A stretch of 13,853 nt of DNA, from the NCBI GenBank assembly GCA_000438255.1, contig FR901897.1, positions 1 through 13,853 on the forward strand. The letters are read 5' to 3'. Of the stretch, positions 5,677 through 12,785 are shown piece by piece. Source of the DNA: Clostridium sp. CAG:389. GTDB lineage: Bacteria > Bacillota > Clostridia > TANB77 > CAG-508. The notes beneath the pieces were generated by a model. The model did not search any database and was not told where the DNA came from. It saw only the letters and a list, made by a program, of their open reading frames with translations. Each line of letters begins with the position of its first letter. The first letter of the stretch is position 1. Made by a program: the position numbers and the translations under genes.

Positions 5677-7755
5677 CTAATATGTTGTTGCTGACATGCT
5701 ACTAAATGTAGAAGACATACTTGTAAGTCCTATAAATACTAGTGGTATAATTAGATATCCTACAAACATACATACCATTGGTGCAAATCCTATTACTTTT
5801 CCTATCATACCTTTTCTTTTTATTAATCTATCATTTGATTCTTTTCTCTTTTCTCTGTAATATTCTCTTTCTGAATCTAATTCATCAAATGCGTCTTTTA
5901 TTGGTATTTTTTCAACTGCTGCTTGCATACTTTCAACTATTCTTATCATTGGTAAATAAGATATATCATTTTTTAAGTTTTCTAATGCTTCCCATGCACC
6001 TGCTTCATAGTCATTAACACATCTTGTTATTTGACTTTTGAATATATTTGAATATCTTTCAAGCCATTCTAGGATTATTTCTACATTCACCCTCTCGATT
6101 CTCATTAACATAAGAATGATTGTCTGGAATTGCATTACTTCATCTTCCATTTCTAATTGTCTCATTTTAGCTTGGAACATTAATATCCATATTTGTGCCA
6201 TATATCCTAAAATTGCAAATGCACATGCTAGTAGAATTTCGAACCATTTTAAATACTCACTATTTACAACTTGTAATTTATCATATATTCTTTTTGCTGC
6301 TGTTGTTATTTCTTCTGATGTTGAATCTTTATAGTATTTTGATATTTTTAAGGCTTTTTCTATATCTTTTGTTGTTGTATTTAATTTTCCTCTGAACATG
6401 TCCAAATATATATTATCTTGTTCTGTTAATTCCATTGCCTTTTTTTCATCTTTTGCTGTCATCCCTGACAGCATATTATAATCTGTTGTCGGTTGTGTAT
6501 ATTCATAATCTATTGCAACTTGGTGTAAATACATAAACATAAATATTGATGCTATAAATGTTACTATCGCAATACATATTCTGTTTATATATACCCATTC
6601 CATTTTTAGTGGTGATGCTGCATCTTTTAATAAATCACTTACTTTTTTATATTCTTTTGTTCCTTTTTTTGGTAAAAATAGGTCTACTATTTTTTTACCT
6701 ATCTTGTTTTTGTATACCTTTGCTTGCCAAGGGTTCTCTGTATTTTTAGTATCCATACTTACAGAACCATTGTCTTTTAATTTTCTAACTAATATGTATG
6801 ATACGAATGTTATTATTAATATTAATATTTGAACTATCATTCCTGATTTTCCATAATACCAGTTCTTTACGAATGAGAAGTTTGATACTGCCCAACTTTT
6901 TAATGGTTCTAGTAATAATACTGGTGCTATTGATATGAATGATAAACTTCTAAATACATAGTTTAGTTTATCTCTTTTTAGTATTTCTATTTGCATTTCT
7001 TGTGTTATGTTATCAACATTTTTTAAATATAGTGATGCTCCATCTACTTTTCTATCACCAAATTCTTTTGTTAAATATGATAGTCCTGCAAATTCTTTTA
7101 AGAAGTTATTTGGTGCTACATCATAATATTTTTCTAGTTCTGTTTCAGGATCATCTGATATTAATATTTCATATATTTTTTCACCTTGTCTTGAAACTTC
7201 TTTTTCATCATCTTGCGATACTTGATATATTGCTTCTTCTACCATGTTGAATTCATGGTATGCATGCCTTATTTCAGAAAAGAAATCTATTTGTTGTACT
7301 AATAGTTCATCATCTTTTTTATCAACTGATCCTTCTATTAGTATGTCTATCATAAATATTTCAAACATTAATAATATGAACATTAATAAGTAGTTACTTT
7401 TTGTCATTAATATTGTTAAAATTATAAGCGGTATCAATACTACAAGTGCTTTTGTCATTATTTTTGCAGAATCTCTTCTTGTTATGTATTCATCATCTAT
7501 ATTTAAGATTTCTAGTCTTCTTCTTAATTTTAATATATATCTTTTTATAAATGGTGTTCTAGAATAAATTAAATACAATTTTTGATATATTACTTCTGCT
7601 GAAAAAGTACTAGTTTTTGTTCCTTTTTGAAGTTTTTGTATTTGTTTATATTCTGATTTCTGCATTTTTTTAGACATAATGTAATATACAATTCCTATTA
7701 CAACAATTAGTGCAACTGAAATTCCCATTACTATATAAATTGTTTGGTTTGACAC
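5677..7755 (-). CDS. Fused TadB-TadC-like inner membrane platform protein
   Basis: A 692-aa polytopic protein. One helix is at about residues 8-27, then two halves each look like a type II secretion F-type (GspF/TadB/TadC) platform subunit. Half one has helices near 103-141, a helical soluble stretch (LLVQQIDFFSEIRHAYHEFNM at 151-171) and helices near 268-288 and 306-324. Half two has helices near 390-412 and 505-527, a soluble EDEVMQFQTIILMLMRIERV stretch at 537-556, then a charged helix and a last double-hydrophobic region at 650-677. Tad systems usually encode TadB and TadC separately at roughly 300 aa each, so the length and two-half layout suggest a fusion. It starts with GTG, chosen because AGGAGGTG lies 9-10 nt upstream and no better in-frame start follows. 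It begins 34 nt after the ATPase gene. Confidence 0.85.
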   Translation of the reverse strand: MSNQTIYIVMGISVALIVVIGIVYYIMSKKMQKSEYKQIQKLQKGTKTSTFSAEVIYQKLYLIYSRTPFIKRYILKLRRRLEILNIDDEYITRRDSAKIMTKALVVLIPLIILTILMTKSNYLLMFILLMFEIFMIDILIEGSVDKKDDELLVQQIDFFSEIRHAYHEFNMVEEAIYQVSQDDEKEVSRQGEKIYEILISDDPETELEKYYDVAPNNFLKEFAGLSYLTKEFGDRKVDGASLYLKNVDNITQEMQIEILKRDKLNYVFRSLSFISIAPVLLLEPLKSWAVSNFSFVKNWYYGKSGMIVQILILIITFVSYILVRKLKDNGSVSMDTKNTENPWQAKVYKNKIGKKIVDLFLPKKGTKEYKKVSDLLKDAASPLKMEWVYINRICIAIVTFIASIFMFMYLHQVAIDYEYTQPTTDYNMLSGMTAKDEKKAMELTEQDNIYLDMFRGKLNTTTKDIEKALKISKYYKDSTSEEITTAAKRIYDKLQVVNSEYLKWFEILLACAFAILGYMAQIWILMFQAKMRQLEMEDEVMQFQTIILMLMRIERVNVEIILEWLERYSNIFKSQITRCVNDYEAGAWEALENLKNDISYLPMIRIVESMQAAVEKIPIKDAFDELDSEREYYREKRKESNDRLIKRKGMIGKVIGFAPMVCMFVGYLIIPLVFIGLTSMSSTFSSMSATTY

Positions 7756-7789
7756 TTGTATTTCACCTCCTGTTTGTTGCTATTTTGTT

Positions 7790-9763
7790 TTATACTGTTT
7801 GTTTATCTGCTTTTGGTTTTCTTCCTCTTCTTTTTACTTCTGGCATGCTTTTCTCTTCTACATTTTCTGTTTTTATAGATTTCTTCCAGTGTTTTTCTAC
7901 AAAATTATCAAATTGTTCCAAATCTGAATCATCCATATTTTCTCTCATACCACGTAAGTTCTCATCTGTTATTGGATTTGTTATTAAATATTCTCCATCA
8001 ACATATTCAAGTATATTTCTATATGTGTATAATTGTTTATCTGTTACTTTTTCAAAATAATGTGTTGCATTATCGAAAAATTTATCAAATTTTCCTTCTA
8101 ATGTTTTTTCTTTTCTATGGTCAAATGTGTATTCATTTTTGTCTTCTATTGGTATACATTCTGTGATTCTTTCTACATATCTTTTTCCTCTAAAATCTTT
8201 CTTTAAATGTATATCAAAGTTTAAAACTTGTACAACTTGTTCTTCTGCTGTTTTTTCGTTTTTGAATACTCCTGTTCTTAACATTGAGTTTCTTAATGCT
8301 GTTACTAAGTTTGGAAATGTTTTAGCATGGTGTGTAAATAATGTAAACTTAGATGCAACCTGTGCTGCTTGTATCATCCAAGATGCTACGGGGTCTGTTG
8401 CAACCTCACCTATGATATTAACAGAACCGTCAGTTTTCTTTTGAACGTCTAGACCTTCTTGTCCAGATATTGTGTCTGTTTCACGGAATGTTAAAATGTT
8501 TCTTGTTGGGTATATTTTTCTTAAATGTAACTCGAATGCTGTTTCTTGAACCCTTATGTTCATTGTTTCATATATGTTTTCTATCATACCCATAAGCATT
8601 GTTGTTTTACCACAACCTTGTTCACCAGTTATTGATATAATTCTGGCTCCTTTTACTAAGTATTTTAGTAATTCTATTGAATCTTCACATCCTGGTTCTC
8701 CTTTAAACCATTGTTCCAATGTTGAACGTTTAACGTCGAACTTTCTTACGAAGAATGCCCATGTTTCAGAGAAACTTGGTCTTACAACAACTACACGAGA
8801 ACCATCTTTCATTTCGTTGATTTTATAACCATTTGTGTCTGATAATTGCCCTGGGTTATTGTATTTATAAATATTTTGACATACTCTTTTTAGTTCTGCT
8901 TCTGTTCCAAAGCTTAAAAATGCTAAACGTATTGATTTACCTTGGAAGAATATCCAAATACTGTCACATGCTCTTGGTACTTTGTGTTCTGATACTTGTG
9001 TTAAGTAGTCTGCATCTGATGTTTGTGCTACTTGACTTAAAAAGCTCTCTGGAAGTCCTGATACACCACCAGATATACCATCTATGTTCATGTCTCTTAC
9101 TTCATCAATACTGCTATATCCTTTATAGTGTTGATATATTCTTTGTACAACTATTGATAATTTGTCTGTAAAGTTTAGTTGTAAATTTTCTTGTTCAAAT
9201 ATGTTTTCTATTTCTTGTGATGTTATTACATATGATGGTTTTGTCTCTCCTTCAACATATTTTAGTTCTGCTAATTTGTATTTTTTTATCATTTCAGTTA
9301 ATGCTTCATATCCAAAGTCTTTTTTGTACATGTATATTAATATATCAAATTTGTCTTGTGGTGTTAGCAATGATGGAATATCAAATGGTATTGCTTTTGA
9401 TATGTTTGCTTCATTTACTCCATATTCTTTTGAAAGCAAATCAAATATTAATTCTTTTACATATTTTTTATCGTTTACATCACCATATGTACAGCCTTTT
9501 AAGGCTTTCTTTAATTCGTATTTTTTATTTTTTCTTCTTTTTAACTCTTCTTCTGATAAACCAATATCATATAGGTTTACTTTTGTGATTTCGTCTAGTC
9601 TTCTTTTTACAAATTCACGCATTTTTTCAAGTGTGTATGTTTTATCATCTACATCCATTTTTGTTTCTGTTGGGGCTTCTTTTTTCTTTTTTATGAAATA
9701 AAATACTGCTGTGCCTGCTGCAACTAAAACAACTAGAGTTAAAAGTATATTTGCAATTGTCAT
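7790..9763 (-). CDS. cpaF: CpaF/TadA-like secretion ATPase with an N-terminal membrane anchor
   Basis: Hexameric type II/IV secretion ATPase that would power subunit export or pilus assembly. Starting at the ATG at 9763 it is 657 aa. Walker A is ITGEQGCGKTT at 378-388 (K386). The Walker B region is VNIIGEV at 448-454 (E453), followed by the His box LFTHHAK with H478 and H479. About 370 N-terminal residues precede the core. Unusually for CpaF, residues 5-24 form a clear transmembrane helix followed by KKKK, so the enzyme is probably membrane-tethered. The tail ends in KRRGRKPK, AT-hook-like. The ATG at 9763 is preferred because GGAAG lies 8 nt upstream; an in-frame extension to a TTG at 9865 would run into a tandem repeat. 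The family call is firm and the anchor is direct from sequence. Confidence 0.9.
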   Translation of the reverse strand: MTIANILLTLVVLVAAGTAVFYFIKKKKEAPTETKMDVDDKTYTLEKMREFVKRRLDEITKVNLYDIGLSEEELKRRKNKKYELKKALKGCTYGDVNDKKYVKELIFDLLSKEYGVNEANISKAIPFDIPSLLTPQDKFDILIYMYKKDFGYEALTEMIKKYKLAELKYVEGETKPSYVITSQEIENIFEQENLQLNFTDKLSIVVQRIYQHYKGYSSIDEVRDMNIDGISGGVSGLPESFLSQVAQTSDADYLTQVSEHKVPRACDSIWIFFQGKSIRLAFLSFGTEAELKRVCQNIYKYNNPGQLSDTNGYKINEMKDGSRVVVVRPSFSETWAFFVRKFDVKRSTLEQWFKGEPGCEDSIELLKYLVKGARIISITGEQGCGKTTMLMGMIENIYETMNIRVQETAFELHLRKIYPTRNILTFRETDTISGQEGLDVQKKTDGSVNIIGEVATDPVASWMIQAAQVASKFTLFTHHAKTFPNLVTALRNSMLRTGVFKNEKTAEEQVVQVLNFDIHLKKDFRGKRYVERITECIPIEDKNEYTFDHRKEKTLEGKFDKFFDNATHYFEKVTDKQLYTYRNILEYVDGEYLITNPITDENLRGMRENMDDSDLEQFDNFVEKHWKKSIKTENVEEKSMPEVKRRGRKPKADKQTV

Positions 9764-9778
9764 TTGATTTTCTTCCTT

Positions 9779-9796
9779 TCTCTCGCTTCGCTCGCT
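9779..9796 (-). other. GC-rich purine tract abutting the 56-bp repeats
   Basis: Minus strand GAGCGAGCGAAGCGAGAG directly follows the repeat array and precedes the AAAGGAAG ribosome site of the ATPase gene. Its GC content is far above the surroundings. It contains a short internal direct repeat (GCGAGCGAAGCGAG), not a hairpin. It may be part of the same mobile or dispersed repeat unit. Confidence 0.5.
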
Positions 9797-9908
9797 CATC
9801 GTCATCCGAAATTTTTTCAAAATTTCGTCTGCCAAATCTTGGGTGATTCGTTCATCGTTATCCAAAATTTTTTCAAAATTTTGTCTGCCAAATCTTGGGG
9901 TATTCGTT
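9797..9908 (-). repeat. Two tandem 56-bp repeats with paired hairpin changes
   Basis: Copies 9797-9852 and 9853-9908 are head-to-tail and differ at only five of 56 positions. Each contains an 8-bp hairpin with a TGAAA loop on the minus strand. In one copy the stem is CGAAATTT/AAATTTCG, in the other CAAAATTT/AAATTTTG. Thus two of the differences form a compensatory G:C to A:T exchange. A degenerate partial copy (CCAAGATTTG, then GATG) follows at about 9909-9927. The repeats fill the 171-bp gap (9764-9934) before the ATPase gene. Confidence 0.85.
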
Positions 9909-9934
9909 CATCAATTTCAAATCTTGGATTGTTT

Positions 9935-10798
9935 TTATAGTATTGCTTGTAGTTCTTGTAGTCTATATATAATATTTTCTGTTGCTCTTTTTACTTCTTG
10001 CATAAAAATTGCATTTCTATCATCTATATCTGAAATTCTTTTTAGTCTTAAAAATAAATCAGGAACTCCTGCTTCATTTGATGCTTCAAATAAAAGTGTG
10101 TTATATGGTATTGTTAAGACTTGATTTTTTTCTCCTAAAAACCTTGTTATATTTTTTGCATTATATGTTGAAAATTTATCATATCTTCCAACTAATATTA
10201 GTGTTTTTGATGATTGCAATAATGGGCTATTTTCTTTTTTTGTTTTTAATTTTTTTATACTATTTAAGTTTTGACTTGTATTAACAATAACTAAATCAGA
10301 ATGGTCAACTATTCTTTGTCTTAATTCTTCACTTAAATTATTGTCTAAATCTACTAATATTCTATCATAATACATTTTTGCAATACTTATTAAATTCGGA
10401 TATTCTTCATCTATTTCTGTAACATCAATATCTGCTTGTTTTTCTTCTTTTGGTTGATATCCTAAAATAATTTCAAGTCTATCTTTAAAAACAACTCTTG
10501 TGTAATTTGTGATTACCTCTGGTGTTAATTTATTGCTTCTAACCATTTTAGCAATTCCTTCAATTCCACTTTCAGTATCTATTGTTGATGTTTTATCTCC
10601 AAATAATCCTAATCTTAATTTTTTAACTTGTTGTTCTTCAAAATAGCATGATTTTATTTTATCTTCTTTATTTGTCGTTGATATTACTAATATTTTTTCA
10701 TTATAATTTATTGCCATATATGTTGCAATTGCAACTAATGACATTGTTTTCCCTGATTCTTCATCTAAATTATTAATAAAAGTTATTACTGATGACAT
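9935..10798 (-). CDS. CpaE/MinD-like protein, second of a tandem pair
   Basis: A 287-aa SIMIBI/MinD-type ATPase relative. In Tad systems CpaE/TadZ proteins of this fold place the secretion apparatus in the cell. The phosphate-binding loop is NNLDEESGKTMS (about residues 9-20). It keeps GKT (16-18) but lacks the KGGxGKT signature lysine and glycines of the deviant Walker A. Walker B is YDRILVDLD (144-152) and a VIVNTS strand follows at 170-175. It starts one nt after the stop of the preceding gene (TAA T ATG), with GGGAG lying inside that gene's end, so translation is probably coupled. A 171-nt spacer with a tandem repeat follows. It may still bind nucleotide. It lacks the N-terminal receiver domain of Caulobacter CpaE. 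Confidence 0.78.
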   Translation of the reverse strand: MSSVITFINNLDEESGKTMSLVAIATYMAINYNEKILVISTTNKEDKIKSCYFEEQQVKKLRLGLFGDKTSTIDTESGIEGIAKMVRSNKLTPEVITNYTRVVFKDRLEIILGYQPKEEKQADIDVTEIDEEYPNLISIAKMYYDRILVDLDNNLSEELRQRIVDHSDLVIVNTSQNLNSIKKLKTKKENSPLLQSSKTLILVGRYDKFSTYNAKNITRFLGEKNQVLTIPYNTLLFEASNEAGVPDLFLRLKRISDIDDRNAIFMQEVKRATENIIYRLQELQAIL

Positions 10799-10799
10799 A

Positions 10800-11492
10800 T
10801 TATGCTCCCTTTTCTATATTTTTTATAGCTTTTCTTATGTTTGAATCACTTTTTTCTTCTAATATTTGTTGCACCATAAAAGCTATACTATCTTTATACT
10901 GTACACTTAATTTTCTAAATCTTATTTTTTGTAATCTTTGATTTTCAGCTATTACAGTCAAATCTCCATTTTCTATTGGAAAATATATTCTTTCATCATT
11001 CCAATTAATTTTGTATCCAAGAGAAAGATAATTTAAATATTCATCATCCTCTTTTAGCATTTCTTTTGTAAATAATACTTTTGTTAGATTCATTTGATTA
11101 TCTATATTGCTTAATATTTCCAATCCTTTTTTTAGTGAATATAAATCAAATGATGTGATAAAATAATTTTTACTTGCTTTTTCAAGTTGAAATTTTTGTA
11201 TTCTTTCTATACTGTCACAATCAACTAATAATATATCATATGGTACTTCATTCATTGTACCTGAATATTTTTGTATTTCATTTATGTCATTAAATCCAAC
11301 TGCAACATCTATATCTTCAAAAGAAGTTATATATGATACAGTAGGATTTATTGCTGGAACAACATATTTAGCTTTTTGATTTATTGTTGAATCTACAAGT
11401 AAAACTCTGTTATTCATAGTTATTAATACCTTTGCGATATTTAATAGTAAATCTGTTTTATCATATGCCCCTATAAATCCTATTATTTTCAT
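10800..11492 (-). CDS. Degenerate MinD/CpaE-like protein, first of a tandem pair
   Basis: A 230-aa protein with the MinD-type pattern: beta strand MKIIGFIG, a P-loop position, helix LLLNIAKVLITMNN, then VLLVDST (30-36) and a Walker B-like YDILLVDCDS (85-94). The P-loop reads GAYDKTD (residues 8-14). Lysine and threonine remain, but the glycines of GKT and of the KGG signature are gone, so ATP hydrolysis is doubtful. It lies 31 nt after the cpaB-like gene with AAGGAG before the ATG, and one nt before the next gene. Together with that gene it may form a heterodimer, one active and one inactive partner. The family assignment rests on fold pattern and locus, and is weaker than that for the ATPase. 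Confidence 0.7.
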   Translation of the reverse strand: MKIIGFIGAYDKTDLLLNIAKVLITMNNRVLLVDSTINQKAKYVVPAINPTVSYITSFEDIDVAVGFNDINEIQKYSGTMNEVPYDILLVDCDSIERIQKFQLEKASKNYFITSFDLYSLKKGLEILSNIDNQMNLTKVLFTKEMLKEDDEYLNYLSLGYKINWNDERIYFPIENGDLTVIAENQRLQKIRFRKLSVQYKDSIAFMVQQILEEKSDSNIRKAIKNIEKGA

Positions 11493-11523
11493 ATATAACT
11501 TTCTCCTTCCAATTTTTTATCTT

Positions 11524-12609
11524 TTAATACTCTCCACCTAATGATTCTAAGTATTTCTTTCTATTTTCTTTTGAATTTGTTACACTTTCTTCAATTTTTG
11601 TTTTTAGATTTTCTTTTCCATCTTCTCCACTACTGCTTATGTTAGAATTTATATTTCCTCTTACTCTCTCTTGATCTGTCATATATCTTTGAACTAATTC
11701 TTGTTTAGCTTGTTGTACTATATTAGGGTTAGAGTTTATTAATTGCATTACTTCTCCTGTTGGTACATATGTAGGTGTTGCTGCATCTTGTATTCCTGCT
11801 TCTGTATATGTTACAACTCTTAGTGTTGCTCCAATTGTTCTAAATGTATCAACTATTGCACTATTCATAGTTATAATTTCATCCTCTGTTAATTTTAGCC
11901 AAATTGTATCTTCTGAATCCACACCGTTAATTTGTGGAATTTCTACTTGTTTCTTTGATACAACTATATAATCTTGTCCAGTTGGTAATGATAGTCTAAC
12001 ATCTATATATTCGCCTGTTTCTAATTGTGATGGAAGTACTAACACATTATATTCAACTTTTCTTAAATCATTTGTTGTTTTCTCATCTGATTTTGAAACC
12101 ATATCTATTGTTATTATAGAGTTTTTATTCATATTTACTTTTGCAATTATTGGAGATTCTGAAAGTTCAATATATTCTTTATTACCATTTTTTTCAATAT
12201 AGTAACTTCCTGTACCATCTTCTGTTTGGATTTCATATTTAGTTCCGTCTTTTGTTATTTTTAATGTTGCAACATTATTTTTATATTCTGTTGTAACTTC
12301 ATTTCCTTCTTTATCTGTTAAAGCATAATTTGAAAGTATTGACATATCTCCTATCGCATTACTTGGTACCAAGTTTTTATTTGTTACTTGTTGTGTTAAC
12401 ATATCTGTTGTTATTACTTGACCTGATATAACATTTTGAGATAATACCCAAACTTTTACACTATTTGCTTGTTCATTAGCTTCTTTTTCTCTATAATTTT
12501 TTAATTGTAAAATTAAAAACGCTATTACAGCTCCTGTTAATATTAAAGTAATTACCATACCTAATAAAAATGAATTTCTTGCTTTTCTTTGCATTGGATT
12601 TGTTGCCAT
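11524..12609 (-). CDS. cpaB: CpaB/RcpC-like SAF-domain pilus assembly protein
   Basis: A 361-aa protein, first gene of the assembly operon. One transmembrane helix lies at about residues 13-37. It is followed by a SAF-type domain: VKVWVLSQNVISGQVITTDM at 51-70, typical of CpaB, continuing through SPIIAKVNMNKNSIITIDMV near 152-171. Between these halves, residues about 96-150 form an extra beta-rich insertion with DG and NG turns. The RcpC-like part spans roughly 185-270 (LETGEYIDVRLSLPTGQDYI, then TLRVVTYTEAG). The last 90 residues are polar and charged and may be disordered. In Gram-negative Tad systems CpaB works with the secretin; none is visible here, so it probably acts on the outer face of the membrane or in the wall. 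AGGAGG precedes the ATG by 8 nt. A promoter and repeat array lie upstream. Confidence 0.85.
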   Translation of the reverse strand: MATNPMQRKARNSFLLGMVITLILTGAVIAFLILQLKNYREKEANEQANSVKVWVLSQNVISGQVITTDMLTQQVTNKNLVPSNAIGDMSILSNYALTDKEGNEVTTEYKNNVATLKITKDGTKYEIQTEDGTGSYYIEKNGNKEYIELSESPIIAKVNMNKNSIITIDMVSKSDEKTTNDLRKVEYNVLVLPSQLETGEYIDVRLSLPTGQDYIVVSKKQVEIPQINGVDSEDTIWLKLTEDEIITMNSAIVDTFRTIGATLRVVTYTEAGIQDAATPTYVPTGEVMQLINSNPNIVQQAKQELVQRYMTDQERVRGNINSNISSSGEDGKENLKTKIEESVTNSKENRKKYLESLGGEY

Positions 12610-12652
12610 GACAAATTCCTCCTTATTTTTTCTTATTTTTTACCTCTATTAC

Positions 12653-12681
12653 ATTTTACATCAAATTAATGTCTAAATCAA
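12653..12681 (-). promoter_or_regulatory. Promoter of the Tad-like assembly operon
   Basis: Minus-strand TTGATT (12676-12681) and TAAAAT (12653-12658) are exactly 17 bp apart. The core is weaker than the other promoters in the window (four of six and five of six consensus bases). The predicted start is near 12646, giving a leader of about 37 nt to the cpaB-like ATG. The phased repeats immediately upstream suggest activator dependence. Confidence 0.6.
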
Positions 12682-12694
12682 CAAAAACGCTGTA

Positions 12695-12749
12695 CTGTAA
12701 TATAAAATTCATATTATTGTAATATTTCTGTAATATTGTTCAAATATGA
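12695..12749 (-). promoter_or_regulatory. 11-bp-phased direct repeat array, candidate activator site
   Basis: Read on the plus strand, YTGTAATAT occurs at 12695-12703, 12717-12725 and 12728-12736, so starts are 22 and 11 bp apart. Degenerate units keeping ATAT in register occur at 12706 and 12739, giving five units of one helical turn. The nearest unit ends 13 bp upstream of the -35. A regulator binding one face of the DNA would fit; pairs of 9-bp direct repeats two turns apart recall LytTR-type regulators, but the consensus is not theirs. Confidence 0.55.
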
Positions 12750-12754
12750 ATTTT
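12704..12754. repeat. 12-bp perfect inverted repeat around the array
   Basis: AAAATTCATATT (12704-12715) and AATATGAATTTT (12743-12754) are perfect reverse complements, 27 bp apart, enclosing two perfect copies of the phased repeat. It could be a weak AT-only terminator for the phosphatase gene or part of the operator architecture. Confidence 0.5.
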
Positions 12755-12785
12755 TTGTGCATTATATTTACTTATTTTTTATTTT

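Noticed and set aside
9162..9701. Long open frame on the plus strand (179 aa) opposite the ATPase gene
   Set aside because: It overlaps a firmly assigned gene, has no ribosome site and shows a translation rich in S, F, L and Y, typical of the antisense of AT-rich coding sequence.
9764..9865. N-terminal extension of the ATPase from a TTG at 9865
   Set aside because: It would begin inside the tandem repeat, has no ribosome site, and would put 34 polar residues before a well-placed ATG with GGAAG. The repeated peptide changes frame between copies.
9797..9908. CRISPR-like repeat
   Set aside because: The copies are directly adjacent with no spacers, and no cas gene is near.
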